In this document: piece by piece, positions 1 to 9,000 of the stretch | How positions within the stretch are numbered: the first letter of the stretch is position 1 | How the letters are laid out: the number at the start of each line of letters is the position of its first letter | Source: Granulosicoccus sp964352535 | Lineage (GTDB): Bacteria > Pseudomonadota > Gammaproteobacteria > Granulosicoccales > Granulosicoccaceae | Direction: 5' to 3' | DNA: 18,495 bases | Assembly: GCA_964352535.1 (NCBI GenBank) | Contig: CAYGSW010000106.1 | Coordinates: forward strand, 1 to 18,495 | Program-made: the position numbers and the translations under genes | The notes under the pieces: model-generated | What the model was told of the DNA's origin: nothing | The model's input: only the letters and a program-made list of their open reading frames with translations | Database searches by the model: none

Positions 1-55
1 GTGTAAATACGTTAAGCGCACAATGGCGCAGTGGCCGATTAGATAGGACAGATGG
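1..55. repeat. 55-bp exact direct repeat, copy 1 (window edge)
   Basis: Identical, same orientation, to 5914-5968. The copies diverge at base 56: copy 1 runs into the resolvase fragment, copy 2 into further ACAGATGG units. The left boundary is simply the window edge. A 55-base overlap starting exactly at the edge is the signature of a de Bruijn contig end (k=55), so the genomic repeat may extend further left. Confidence 0.95.
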
Positions 56-506
56 CAAGGATGTTGAACGCGAACAACTCGACGCGATGATGGAGTTTGT
101 TCGGCACGGCGATAGTGTTGTCGTGCACAGCATGGATCGACTTGCTCGAAACCTCGACGATTTGCGGCGTATCGTAAATACCCTCATTGAGAAAGGCGTG
201 CGTATTGAATTCGTGAAAGAGGGCCTATCGTTTACCGGCGAGGATTCACCCATGTCCAAACTGATGCTGTCTGTCATGGGTGCTTTTGCGGAATTCGAGC
301 GTTCACTGATTCGCGAGCGGCAACGAGAAGGCATAGCGCTTGCCAAACAACGGGGTATCTATCGAGGTCGAAAGCGTGCGTTGTCGGATGACACCATCGC
401 CAGTGCCAAGACGCGTATCGCTGCTGGCGATACCAAAGCGCAAGTTGCACGTGACCTGGGAGTCAGCCGCGAAACGCTGTACCAGTATCTACGCGTCTGC
501 GAATGA
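48..506 (+). pseudogene. tnpR: Tn3-type serine resolvase, N-terminally truncated
   Basis: Serine-family site-specific recombinase that would resolve cointegrates of the Tn3 transposon. Family homology begins at about 48 with TDGKDVER. The frame stays open to the left edge, but those residues do not resemble a resolvase. Visible parts are the conserved MDRLARNLDDL segment, the SPMSKLMLSVMGAFAEFERSLIRERQ long helix, and a C-terminal helix-turn-helix (TKAQVARDLGVSRETLYQYL). About 50-60 N-terminal residues, including the catalytic serine of the YxRVS motif, are absent. The protein should therefore be inactive unless the window edge is only an assembly break. It ends 3 bases before the transposase start. 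Confidence 0.85.
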
Positions 507-509
507 CAC

Positions 510-3500
510 ATGGCCAGAGGATTTCTATCTGATGCCCAGCAACGACAGTACGGACGTTACACAGTTGATCCGAATGAAATTCAGCTGACACAATTCTTTC
601 ACCTCGACGATACTGATCTTGCACTGATAAACAAACGGCGTCGCGACTACAATCGACTGGGGTTCGCATTGCAACTCACAACCGTGCGGTTTCTAGGCAC
701 ATTTCTGCCTGACCCTTCGGACGTACCGCAAAACGTCATTCAATTCGTCGCGTTTCAGCTAGCCATCGCTAACACCGATTGTATTGGTAACTACAGGGTT
801 CGGCGCGCCACAGGGGTTGCTCATCGTACGGAGATTCAGCGTCAGTACGGCTATCAGGACTTTCACTCGCCACCTTGGCGTTTCCGACTCAGTCGCTTGC
901 TCTACAGTCGCGCCTGGATCAGTAATGAGCGTCCCAGTTTGCTGTTTGATATAGGAACTGCCTGGCTCATTCGACACAAAGTGCTGTTGCCTGGCTCTAC
1001 GGTCTTGCAGAGGCTCATCATAGAAATCCGTGAGCGCGCATCGAATCAACTGTGGAGCAGACTCGCTTTACTGCCGACACGTGAACAAAAGGCAAATCTT
1101 GAGGCATTGCTCGTGGTTCCACAGGGCCAACGTGCGTCCCCGTTTGATCGTTATCGCAAGGGGCCAGTAAGAGTCAGTGGGCCGTCTTTCATCGCCGCAA
1201 TTGAACGCTATATCGAGTTGCGCGCCTACGGTGTTCAAGGTTTCGACTTCGCTGGTATTCCGCCCATCCGTTTCAAGGCTATAGCTCGACAGGCTGGAAT
1301 ACTTTCGCAGTGGCAGATTTCCCGCATGTCGGAGATCAGGCGAACTGGCTTTTTGGTAGCTTTTGTACGGGCATTCGAAATCAGCGCTCTTGATGATGCA
1401 CTGGACGTACTCGACTTGCTCATTACCGACATAGCAGGTCGGGCGAAGCGACTGGGTAAGCAGAAACGGTTGCGCACATTGAAGGATTTGGATAGATCTG
1501 CATTAACGTTGGCCGAGGTTTGCGCTTTGGTTCTGAACGAGACTATGGACAGTCAACGTCTACGGGAAGCCATCTACGAGCGTGTGTCTAAACAAAAGCT
1601 TGAACAATCTGTTGCCGTCGTGAACGAACTTGCACGCCCGTCCGAGGAACAATATCACGAGGAAATGGTTGAGCAGTATGGTCGCGTGAGGCCGTTTCTT
1701 TACACGCTGTTGAACAACATCAAGTTTGAGTGCGCACCGTCCGGTGAGACCACAATGAAGGCGCTCAATTACCTTGTCGAGTTGGGTCCGACACGCAAGC
1801 AGGTACTGGAAAAGGCTCCCCATGAGATCATTGGCAATCCTTGGCGGCGACTCGTGTTCGATGAGCAAGGACGAGTGACACTGCGTGGATACACCTTGTG
1901 TTTTCTTGATAAATTGCAGGACAGCCTGCGTCGCCGCGATGTGTACGTCAGCGGCAGTGATCGCTGGGGTGATCCACGCACGAAGTTGCTCGACGGTGCT
2001 GAATGGAAATCTCACCGTGGTCAGGTCTGCCGATCACTGGGGCATCCCGTGAACGGACAGGACGCCATCCGGAAACTCACTGAACAACTGGATACGACCT
2101 ACCGGGAGGTCGTATCCAACTTCGATGCCAATTCGAACGTATGCATTGATAGTACGGGTGATCGTCCTACCCTGACGATCACGAATCTCGACAAGGTCGA
2201 AGATCCGGAGAGTCTTGGCAGACTAAGAGAACAGATCCTCGGGCTTCTTCCAAAGATAGATCTTACTGAGATGTTGCTAGAGATCAATGCACTCACTGGA
2301 TTCGCAGACGAATTCGTACATGTCAGTGAAGCTAGCGCCCGTGTCGAGGACTTGCAGGTCAGTGTCTGTGCAGTGTTGCTCGCTGAGGCCTGTAATATTG
2401 GCGTGGAGCCTTTCGTTCAGTCACACGTGCCAGCACTGACGCGTCATCGGTTAAGCTGGGTGAAGCAAAACTATGTTCGTGCGGAGACTCTGATCGCTGC
2501 GAATGCTCGGTTGGTGAACACTCACTCTACGCTACCGCTTGTCGGGCGATGGGGCGGTGGTGATGTTGCATCAGCCGACGGCCTACGTTTCGTCACACGG
2601 GCGAAAACTATTCACTCTGGACCGAATCCCAAATACTTTCCCAAGGGAGGACGTGGGATTACGTGGTACAACTTTATGTCGGACCAGTTCTCTGGATTTC
2701 ACGGTATCGTGATACCCGGAACACTTCGAGATTCGATCTTCGTCCTGGAAGGGCTGCTGGAACAGCAAACAGGATTACGACCAACCGAAATCATGACGGA
2801 CACCACAGGTGCAAGCGACATGGTGTTCGGTCTCTTCTGGCTACTTGGTTATCAGTTCTCGCCGCGATTGGCCGATGCTGGTGAAGCCAGGTTTTGGCGT
2901 ATTGACCGAGAGGCGAACTACGGGCCGCTTGATGAGTTGGCCAGTCACTGCGTGTCAACAAGTCGCATGGAGCATCACTGGGACGACATGTTACGTGTCA
3001 CCGGTTCGCTGAAGCTCGGCACCATTCAAGCGTCGGAGCTTATTCGTTCGTTATTGAAAAGCGAACGTCCCTCCAGTCTGGCGCTGGCCATCATGGAAGC
3101 AGGACGTATCAACAAGACTGTTTACTTGCTCAATTACGTTGACGATGAAAGCTATCGAAGACGCATCCTTACACAGCTCAATCGCACAGAAAAACGCCAT
3201 GATCTGGCAAGGGTGATATGTCACGGGCAACGCGGTGAATTGCGCAAACGCTACCGTGAGGGCCAGGAAGATCAACTGGGCGCACTGGGTCTCGTTGTCA
3301 ATGCCGTGGTTTTATGGAACACCGTGTATATGCAAGATGCATTGGATCATCTGAGGGAGAACGGCATGCCAGTTTCAGATAGTGATATTGCCGGTCTGTC
3401 TCCACTGCGTTATGAGCATATCAATGTGTTGGGTCACTACTCATTCACGTTGGCCGATGCAGTGTTGGCAGGTGAACACCGACCGCTGAATCCGATATCA

Positions 3501-3566
3501 GCACAGGTTGGAGATGATATTGACTCTCAATCAACAACAATCAATTCGAAAACCGGTCCGAATTGA
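510..3566 (+). CDS. tnpA: Tn3-family DDE transposase
   Basis: Replicative transposase of the Tn3 family, 1018 residues, the usual full length. The N-terminal part (MARGFLSDAQQRQYGRY) is the DUF4158-type DNA-binding region; the C-terminal half is the DDE catalytic domain. Likely catalytic residues are D690 (in ASADG), D764 (in MTDTTGASD) and a glutamate in the block E910-E920 (RGELRKRYREGQEDQLGALG). The end pattern LRYEHINVLGHYSF is also typical. The start follows the resolvase stop by 3 bases, which suggests translational coupling. The frame is uninterrupted, so the enzyme may still be functional even though the resolvase is not. Confidence 0.95.
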   Translation: MARGFLSDAQQRQYGRYTVDPNEIQLTQFFHLDDTDLALINKRRRDYNRLGFALQLTTVRFLGTFLPDPSDVPQNVIQFVAFQLAIANTDCIGNYRVRRATGVAHRTEIQRQYGYQDFHSPPWRFRLSRLLYSRAWISNERPSLLFDIGTAWLIRHKVLLPGSTVLQRLIIEIRERASNQLWSRLALLPTREQKANLEALLVVPQGQRASPFDRYRKGPVRVSGPSFIAAIERYIELRAYGVQGFDFAGIPPIRFKAIARQAGILSQWQISRMSEIRRTGFLVAFVRAFEISALDDALDVLDLLITDIAGRAKRLGKQKRLRTLKDLDRSALTLAEVCALVLNETMDSQRLREAIYERVSKQKLEQSVAVVNELARPSEEQYHEEMVEQYGRVRPFLYTLLNNIKFECAPSGETTMKALNYLVELGPTRKQVLEKAPHEIIGNPWRRLVFDEQGRVTLRGYTLCFLDKLQDSLRRRDVYVSGSDRWGDPRTKLLDGAEWKSHRGQVCRSLGHPVNGQDAIRKLTEQLDTTYREVVSNFDANSNVCIDSTGDRPTLTITNLDKVEDPESLGRLREQILGLLPKIDLTEMLLEINALTGFADEFVHVSEASARVEDLQVSVCAVLLAEACNIGVEPFVQSHVPALTRHRLSWVKQNYVRAETLIAANARLVNTHSTLPLVGRWGGGDVASADGLRFVTRAKTIHSGPNPKYFPKGGRGITWYNFMSDQFSGFHGIVIPGTLRDSIFVLEGLLEQQTGLRPTEIMTDTTGASDMVFGLFWLLGYQFSPRLADAGEARFWRIDREANYGPLDELASHCVSTSRMEHHWDDMLRVTGSLKLGTIQASELIRSLLKSERPSSLALAIMEAGRINKTVYLLNYVDDESYRRRILTQLNRTEKRHDLARVICHGQRGELRKRYREGQEDQLGALGLVVNAVVLWNTVYMQDALDHLRENGMPVSDSDIAGLSPLRYEHINVLGHYSFTLADAVLAGEHRPLNPISAQVGDDIDSQSTTINSKTGPN

Positions 3567-3569
3567 GGG

Positions 3570-3607
3570 CTTAGAGTACTTTTCTGCGCAGTTGAGGTTC
3601 AAGGTCC
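3570..3607 (+). repeat. probable right terminal inverted repeat of the Tn3 element
   Basis: Begins 3 bases after the transposase stop. Its complement ends in GCGCAGAAAAGTACTCTAAG, like the inner end of Tn3-family terminal repeats (commonly ...TACGCTAAG). The 38-bp extent assumes the family's usual length; the outer end reads GGACC rather than the common GGGG. The matching left repeat is not in the window, so this rests on position and partial motif only. It encodes the last ~11 residues and the stop of the minus-strand orphan toxin tip. Confidence 0.45.
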
Positions 3608-4131
3608 GTATCGAAGCTTCCATCAATTGTCCGCACCCCAATACCTGTACTCGAGTTGTATGTGTCTTGGACGTTGCGGCCGCCTCGGATTTTATTGCGA
3701 ACAATTGTATTCCTAGCCCCCAACGTTTGGGAAATTAGCTCATTCGCTACTTCGTCACTTTTGAGAAGGCCTGTAAATGCAGTATCTTTTCGATCAACCT
3801 TTTTCTTCAACGACTGCAATGCCCGAGAGTCTTGAGAACCTGCACGAGCAGGTCTCGCTGCGCTGGCAATGACGTTATCTATGTGACTTGATCGGCTGAA
3901 CCAGCTCTTGAATGCAGCCCAGGTAAAACGCCCAGCCTTGGCTCCGCCAACAACGCCGCCACCAACAAGCAGTGTCGTCCCGTCTCCGACAGCGGACATG
4001 CCTTGATTAGCAATGTCTACAGCATCGGTTGTGGTACGTCGGGTAGTCTGTATTTCTGCAACTATGTCGTCGACCGTATCGTCGCTTTCGCTCTCATTCT
4101 CAACGGCCTGTCGCCCATCTGGATCGATAAC
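3571..4131 (-). pseudogene. orphan (displaced) Rhs C-terminal toxin tip, truncated by Tn3
   Basis: The frame is open from 4152 to the stop at 3571 and begins with SVVIDPDGRQ. IDPDGR is the conserved end of an Rhs core, also present in the neighbouring Rhs protein (SYIDPDGRNG), where the variable toxin tip starts. After it come an acidic linker, a Gly/Ala-rich stretch (TTLLVGGGVVGGAKAGRF), and a C-terminal domain with VRNKIRGGRNVQDTYNSSTG and GVRTIDGSFDT. I do not recognise the toxin family. The first in-frame ATG is at 3999. There is no full core or secretion signal, so this is a silent tip cassette, as seen downstream of rhs and cdiA genes. The last residues (about DLEPQLRRKVL) come from the Tn3 end, so the tip is probably cut short and its own immunity gene lost. 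Confidence 0.7.
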
Positions 4132-4377
4132 TACAGAACGGAGCCGTCCAGCTCACGGAGATAATCATCTATGGGTCTCGCAGTCCCCAGCGTGACAACA
4201 GACCCGTTGTTCTTACTTACAAGAAATGGGGCGTTTCCCGCAAGCATGTCAATGCTATTGCCTTTTTCTAAGAAGGCAGAGGTGTTGTAAAAGAATAGCC
4301 AGCCGAAAGATTCCTCTCGCGTAGAATCAATCTGCAGCGAGAGTTTTTCGCCCACCTCTTCCTCGATGCTGCGCAGG
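4131..4377 (-). CDS. Imm35/YrhB-like immunity protein, 5' end in assembly gap
   Basis: Likely neutralises the toxin encoded just upstream. The frame reads LRSIEEEVGEKL, then SFGWLFFYNTSAFLEKGN, MLAGNAPFLVSKNNGSV and GTARPIDDYLREL. This pattern (FGWxFFYxSxxFLExG, then DMLAGNAPxxV, then GTAxPIxxYL) is that of the Imm35/YrhB immunity family. The frame is open up to the run of Ns at 4378, so the true start and roughly ten N-terminal residues lie in the gap; the GTG at 4355 is internal. The preceding Rhs toxin gene ends at 4401 on the same strand, the standard toxin-immunity arrangement. The stop lies directly beside the orphan tip's core remnant. Confidence 0.75.
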
Positions 4378-4387
4378 NNNNNNNNNN
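4378..4387. other. 10-N assembly gap
   Basis: Ten Ns between the Rhs-toxin stop and the immunity frame. Ten is a common placeholder length for scaffold joins, so the true distance is unknown. At least part of the immunity gene's start is missing here. Confidence 0.99.
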
Positions 4388-4400
4388 ATCAAGTGGTTTC

Positions 4401-5474
4401 TCAGTTGGTGGGCAGATAGCTGAAGCTCGAAAAGCTTTCGAACGATGCCGTCCGTCCAGTCTGTCCGTCGAGGAAGCGAACTGTTCCGCTCTGATTGACT
4501 CCGTTGAAAACGTGGCCAACGCCATCACCTCGCGCTCCGAAAACAATGCCGCGAGCGCCAGGTCCAGCAGCAGTCAAGATGGCGCTCGCCTCGGAAGCTC
4601 CATCTATACTCCTGAAGCGACCGCCGAATATTTTCTCCAGTACAGAAATACGCTGAGGGCCACTTGGCAAGGCAGAAGCAGCTCGTCCTGCCAGAGTTGC
4701 GTCAGTTGCAATCGCGCAGTTGACACAATTTTGCGTCCCGCCGACGACATTTACGTTTCGGATGGAGCCGGCACGTCCTGCTGTGAAGAATCCTCTAGCC
4801 GCCTGAAAAGCTTTGGCGGCTCCTCCGAGGATACCGCCGCCGAATGCTAGTGCATCATCAAGTAGGGACCTTCCGAGGCCAGCACCTTCGCCGTTGTACC
4901 CATCTGCAAGAGCACCTGAAAGTTCCGAGTAGTTCGCCTCGCCATCACCTACCCCAAGAACTCCCTCTGCCGTTTCCGTGATTGCGCCGCCAAGGGCTGT
5001 AACACCGTTTCGCCCGTCTGGATCAATATATGAATACGGATTATTGTTTGCATACGCGTATCGATTGAACATCATCGGGTTCCCGATAGAGAATCCAACA
5101 GGATCATTGGAATAGAAGCGCCCAATCTGTGGATCAAAATACCGCGCCTTCATGTACACCAAATTTGATCCCTCATCCTTAAGATGCCCGGTATATCCCT
5201 TACGCGAACCGGTCCGATCATGATGAAATTCGTTACCTGTCTCGCTAACCCGGGTTCGAGCACGTCCAAAAGGATCACTGTGTTCGTGCCATAACGTATT
5301 TCCATTATGATCTGTCACCACTGCAGGCGAACCTAGTAGATCATGGTGATAAAATATTACATATTGATCTGAATTTAGTTCTGTCGCAGCACGGGTATTT
5401 GACACAACCCCCATCAATGCAAAACTCAATATAGTAATAATTAGTACGTCTAGGCGTTGGATAGGCTTTGTCAT
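4401..5474 (-). CDS. secreted Rhs core protein with papain-fold (Tox-PL) toxin tip
   Basis: A 357-residue effector. Residues 1-30 form a Sec signal peptide (IITILSFALMGVVSNTRAA). Residues about 41-156 are the Rhs-associated core: FYHHDLLGSPAVVTDHNGN, DPFGR, YTGHLKDEGSNLVYMKARYF, DPQIGRF, and the terminal NPYSYIDPDGR. A Gly/Ala-rich linker follows. Residues about 245-350 match the papain-like Tox-PL family (QNCVNCAIATDATLAGR, LEKIFGGRF, GARGIVFGARGDGVGHVFN, VRFLDGQTGR). The likely triad is C253 (or C250), H321 and D336; characterised relatives act as glutamine deamidases or proteases. AAAGGGC upstream of the ATG is a good ribosome site. There are no YD repeats: the shell is encoded separately upstream. 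Immunity gene follows. Confidence 0.85.
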   Translation of the reverse strand: MTKPIQRLDVLIITILSFALMGVVSNTRAATELNSDQYVIFYHHDLLGSPAVVTDHNGNTLWHEHSDPFGRARTRVSETGNEFHHDRTGSRKGYTGHLKDEGSNLVYMKARYFDPQIGRFYSNDPVGFSIGNPMMFNRYAYANNNPYSYIDPDGRNGVTALGGAITETAEGVLGVGDGEANYSELSGALADGYNGEGAGLGRSLLDDALAFGGGILGGAAKAFQAARGFFTAGRAGSIRNVNVVGGTQNCVNCAIATDATLAGRAASALPSGPQRISVLEKIFGGRFRSIDGASEASAILTAAGPGARGIVFGARGDGVGHVFNGVNQSGTVRFLDGQTGRTASFESFSSFSYLPTN

Positions 5475-5525
5475 TATCGATGCCCTTTATACGTTGGTGG
5501 AGTTCTATTGAATTAATCCTACCAT

Positions 5526-5897
5526 TTATGACGTAGGCGTTTTTCGGTAGATGATTATCTCCGTAGCTCTTTGACAATCAGGACTGCTACTAACGAGCCC
5601 CACCTTGTTGCCATTCGCTAGTGCAAGGTAGGCTACTGCACGTATAGCAGCTTGACGTGAAGCACTTAACGTATCGCTAAAACGGACATAATCGTTGTTC
5701 CACAGCTGATGTTGCGCTGGCACCGTTTCATCTAGCCTTATATAGATTCGGTCGTTATTCCATCCCCCTTCCGATATACGCTTTATGTATCCTTCACCAC
5801 AATTTGCAGGTAATAGATTATCTTCTGCCGTCGCAATAGAGGTGGAAAACCCTGCGATTGTAAGCACTACGACTGTAATTATACTGCATAATTTCAT
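5526..5897 (-). CDS. small secreted protein of unknown function in the Rhs locus
   Basis: A 123-residue protein with a clear Sec signal peptide (MKLCSIITVVVLTIAGFSTS, cleavage near ATAED). The mature part has two cysteines, C33 and C108, that could form one disulfide. Other visible segments are GGWNNDRIYIRLD, LWNNDYVRFS and the helical block RQAAIRAVAYLALANGNKVG. AGAGAG lies 7 bases upstream of the ATG. The gene lies 51 bases before the Rhs core-toxin gene on the same strand, so co-transcription is likely. I do not recognise the family. An exported accessory protein of the toxin is an inference from position only. Confidence 0.75.
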   Translation of the reverse strand: MKLCSIITVVVLTIAGFSTSIATAEDNLLPANCGEGYIKRISEGGWNNDRIYIRLDETVPAQHQLWNNDYVRFSDTLSASRQAAIRAVAYLALANGNKVGLVSSSPDCQRATEIIIYRKTPTS

Positions 5898-5913
5898 GAA
5901 TATATCTCTCTTA

Positions 5914-5968
5914 GTGTAAATACGTTAAGCGCACAATGGCGCAGTGGCCGATTAGATAGGACAGATGG
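5914..5968. repeat. 55-bp exact direct repeat, copy 2
   Basis: Lies in the 5' leader of the small secreted gene, which is transcribed leftward from 5897. It contains TACGTTAAG and ends in the first ACAGATGG unit of a short tandem array. Confidence 0.95.
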
Positions 5969-5984
5969 ACAGATGGACAGGTGG
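5961..5984. repeat. three tandem 8-bp units
   Basis: ACAGATGG, ACAGATGG, ACAGGTGG in tandem. The first unit is also the last 8 bases of the 55-bp repeat; at the other copy it joins the resolvase sequence, so it marks the divergence point. Confidence 0.9.
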
Positions 5985-6059
5985 CGTTTATTATCGTGAC
6001 GGGGAGGGCGATCACGTGTTCTTAAAGTACCCCATTGGACGTCACAGAATCACGCGAAT

Positions 6060-9000
6060 TTAGTGAACCATCAGTAAAAACGTCACTGGTACTTGCCAAT
6101 GTGGATTCGGTAGACTGTGAGATGCGCCATCTAATATTTCATATTCAATCTCATCACCTATTCCATTGTTATCGCTATCGGCACTCATCACGAGTGATCC
6201 AACCAAGTATTCGTTGAGATTAGACAACCCATCGCCATCTGCATCCTCTAGCGCGTCAATAGCCAGGTATGGATCCATACCGTGCAGACGCTCAAAGTAA
6301 TCTGGCACACCATCTGTGTCAGAATCGGTGGAATTGTGCGTACCCAGTGTGGCAATGGATTTACCGTTGAAAAACAAATGATTGCGCTGCTCTCCAGACT
6401 CCACATCCTGCTCAAACATTAGATTACCCGATTGACTATAGAGTGAGTAAGTACTCTTTGTGCGACCGTCTTTTTCTAATACTGCCTTGACGCGGAATCC
6501 CTGACCATCGTAGCGGTTGCTAATTTCGACTTCGCCATCCGTACCGGTATAATGAGATGAGGTGAGCATCTGATTCATCTCGTCATAGCTCATCGAATCC
6601 ATATCACTAGTTGACGTGATGTTTCCATTAGCATCATATTGAATATTCGAATAATTACGCGCCTTGGTATGATCGCCCTCTACCGTTACACTGCTCAGCA
6701 AATTACTCGAACCTGGATACGTATACGTTAATGCGTAACCGTCCAACGATGCACGTTTGATATTCCCAAGAAGGTCATACTCATACACAACACCGTTTGG
6801 CCCCCAAGCAGATCCGCTAGCGGTAATGAGTCGATTCAGTCCGTCGTAGGTTGCTGTGATACCACCGCCGCCACTATAGTGGTAGAAATAGTTTCCTACG
6901 TTTTTAATGTTTTGACGCGCATCGTAGAGATACACAAGATCCAGGGGAGGTGGCGCCCCAAACTTAGAGACTTTTAACTGCTGTGGCAGAGTGCGCAGGT
7001 TTTGCGTTGATGAAAATGTAAGCCCGTTGCTCATATTCATCAAGCGCAGTTGCCCATTCGGAAAGTAAAGAGCACCGTCAGCGAATTCGACCGCTCCCTC
7101 CCCGCTATCAACTGTGAGTGAGACAGGTTGTCCGAATCCGTTATACCGATAAGTCGCTACCGTTCCATTAGGGTAGGTAAGAGTGGACAGGTTATCGACG
7201 TTGTCGTAGGTGTAGGAGAGCGATAGGGTTTGTCCATCAATGGTCAATGCTTCTGACTCCAACAATGCGTATCCTGGTTTGTACACGTATGTCCACGCAC
7301 TGTTAGGTGTACTCATCTTCTGTAGAAAACCGTTGGGCAGGTAGTCATAATCAACACTATAAGAACCGTCAGATGCTGATACGGTATCGAGTTGATTACG
7401 ATTGGTGTATGTATACGTCAACATGTTGCTGCTGAAATTGCTAACCTGAGTCATATTGCCGGCACCATCGTACCCATTGACCACACGTGTACCAAACTCA
7501 GGGTGAGTTTCTGATCCTGGAAGCATCGTCAGTGTGCTGGACATGGCGAAAGGTGTATAGGTGCGAACAGTGGCGTTTCCACGATTAGCGCCTTGTAATA
7601 CTTTAGTAATAAATCCGTGGATATTGCGGTCTAACCAGGTTCCGACCCACTCTGTGTCATCAATCATTTGATGTATTTCAGAAACCTCGTGTGTGCTGGC
7701 GTTACCCAAAGCACGAAAGTTGTAGACAGTAATGTATCCGTCTTCATCTTTACGAGCGTATCCGAAATCTATCTTTCCGTTAGTTCCAAAATGTGCATTG
7801 CACAGTTTGCCGTAGCAGTAGCTAACCTCTCCGGCATTACCGCTTCGGTTTTCGGTGATAATACGATCTACTGCATCGTAGGTACGATTCACACCGGGCC
7901 ATGTTCCTCCACCTAAATCAGAAGCACTGGCGTACGAATTATTGACTGTACGACCGTATTGGTCGTAAACCGTTTTTTTACGCATATCCGTTGTACCGTC
8001 AGAGGTATCACGTTCAACTATTTGTACAACTCGCCCCAAGGCATCGTAATAGGTAAACCGACTCCAGCCTGACTCATTCAGCTCTTTCTTGCTGCGATAG
8101 CGCCAATGGTTTGGATCATGCCACGTTGGATGATAGGTCGTTACTTTAGTACGTGTATCGCCTGCTTTCCAGGTTTTGTTCATACGCCCCATACTATCGT
8201 ACCGATAATCTAGCCTTACGCCCGCCTCATCGATGGTTTTATAGATACGTCCAGTGACATAAGCAGAGGTCACTGAGTCCACTCCACCACTAACAGCAAC
8301 TCGCTTGGCCACTCCATTGTTATACTCTTTATACATCGTTGTATTGTTGCGACCGTCTGTCGAGGACGTGAGAGCACCGTATGGGTTGTACCCAAAGGAC
8401 GTTGTAAACCCTTGATCTGTTTCGGAGGCTAACTGACCATCGCTATTATACGTACGTTGAATTACTATCTTATCGTTACCGACTGTTACATCATCGATGT
8501 AAGTGCCAGTGTATATCCGATCAATCAATCCGACTATCCAGCCGTTCTTGTTAGCGTAATTGTTGTCATAGCGTATCCACGACGATCGTTTTTCATCCGT
8601 ACTCACATTATGTTCGTCGATGAACGAAGGTTGATTATATATATCGAACCCACGCCATCTCTTTTCAAACACATTGCCATCGAAGTGGATCGTTGATTTG
8701 ACCAAGTTGTCACGGCTCGCATTTAAAACCCATTCCCGTGCTCTTGAATGCTGAATACTGTATTTATTAGCATCGAGAAAATTTCTCTTCTCATCGTACT
8801 CGTGTTCAATACCAGACAATGGCGTTTTTGAGTCTATTGCATAGACATAATGAGACTTGAGTTTGCTCGACCTAGCCCTTGCTGATACCTCACTGGGAAC
8901 AGTGGATTTAGGATTAGAAATTCGATCTACGCGATTAAAAAGCAATTTATGGTATCGAAGACCACTAGTGAAAATCTGTCGCTGTGCAAGTAATGGCTTT

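Larger units (their letters stand above)
1..3607 (+). mobile_element. Tn3-family transposon, left end missing
   Basis: Resolvase and transposase genes lie in the same direction, the common tnpR-tnpA order of Tn3-family elements. The transposase is intact. The resolvase lacks its N-terminal third and no left terminal repeat or res site is visible, so the element is incomplete in this window. The right end is inferred from a stretch at about 3570-3607 that starts CTTAGAGTA just after the transposase stop. Read outward to inward, this ends in GTACTCTAAG, resembling the inner end of Tn3-type 38-bp terminal repeats. No passenger gene is present. The exact outer boundary and any target duplication cannot be proved here. 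Confidence 0.8.

Noticed and set aside
8..16. TACGTTAAG in both 55-bp repeat copies, like the inner end of a Tn3 terminal repeat
   Set aside because: No GGGG outer end is found 38 bases away at 5914, and it does not match the right end at 3570-3607 (GTACTCTAAG) well.
5341..5577. 78-residue minus-strand frame overlapping two genes
   Set aside because: A shadow across the end of the small secreted gene and the start of the Rhs core gene, both of which have signal peptides and ribosome sites.
5995..6016. CGTGA/TCACG stem between Rhs shell and small secreted gene
   Set aside because: Only 5 bp with a 12-base loop and no T-run; too weak to call a terminator.
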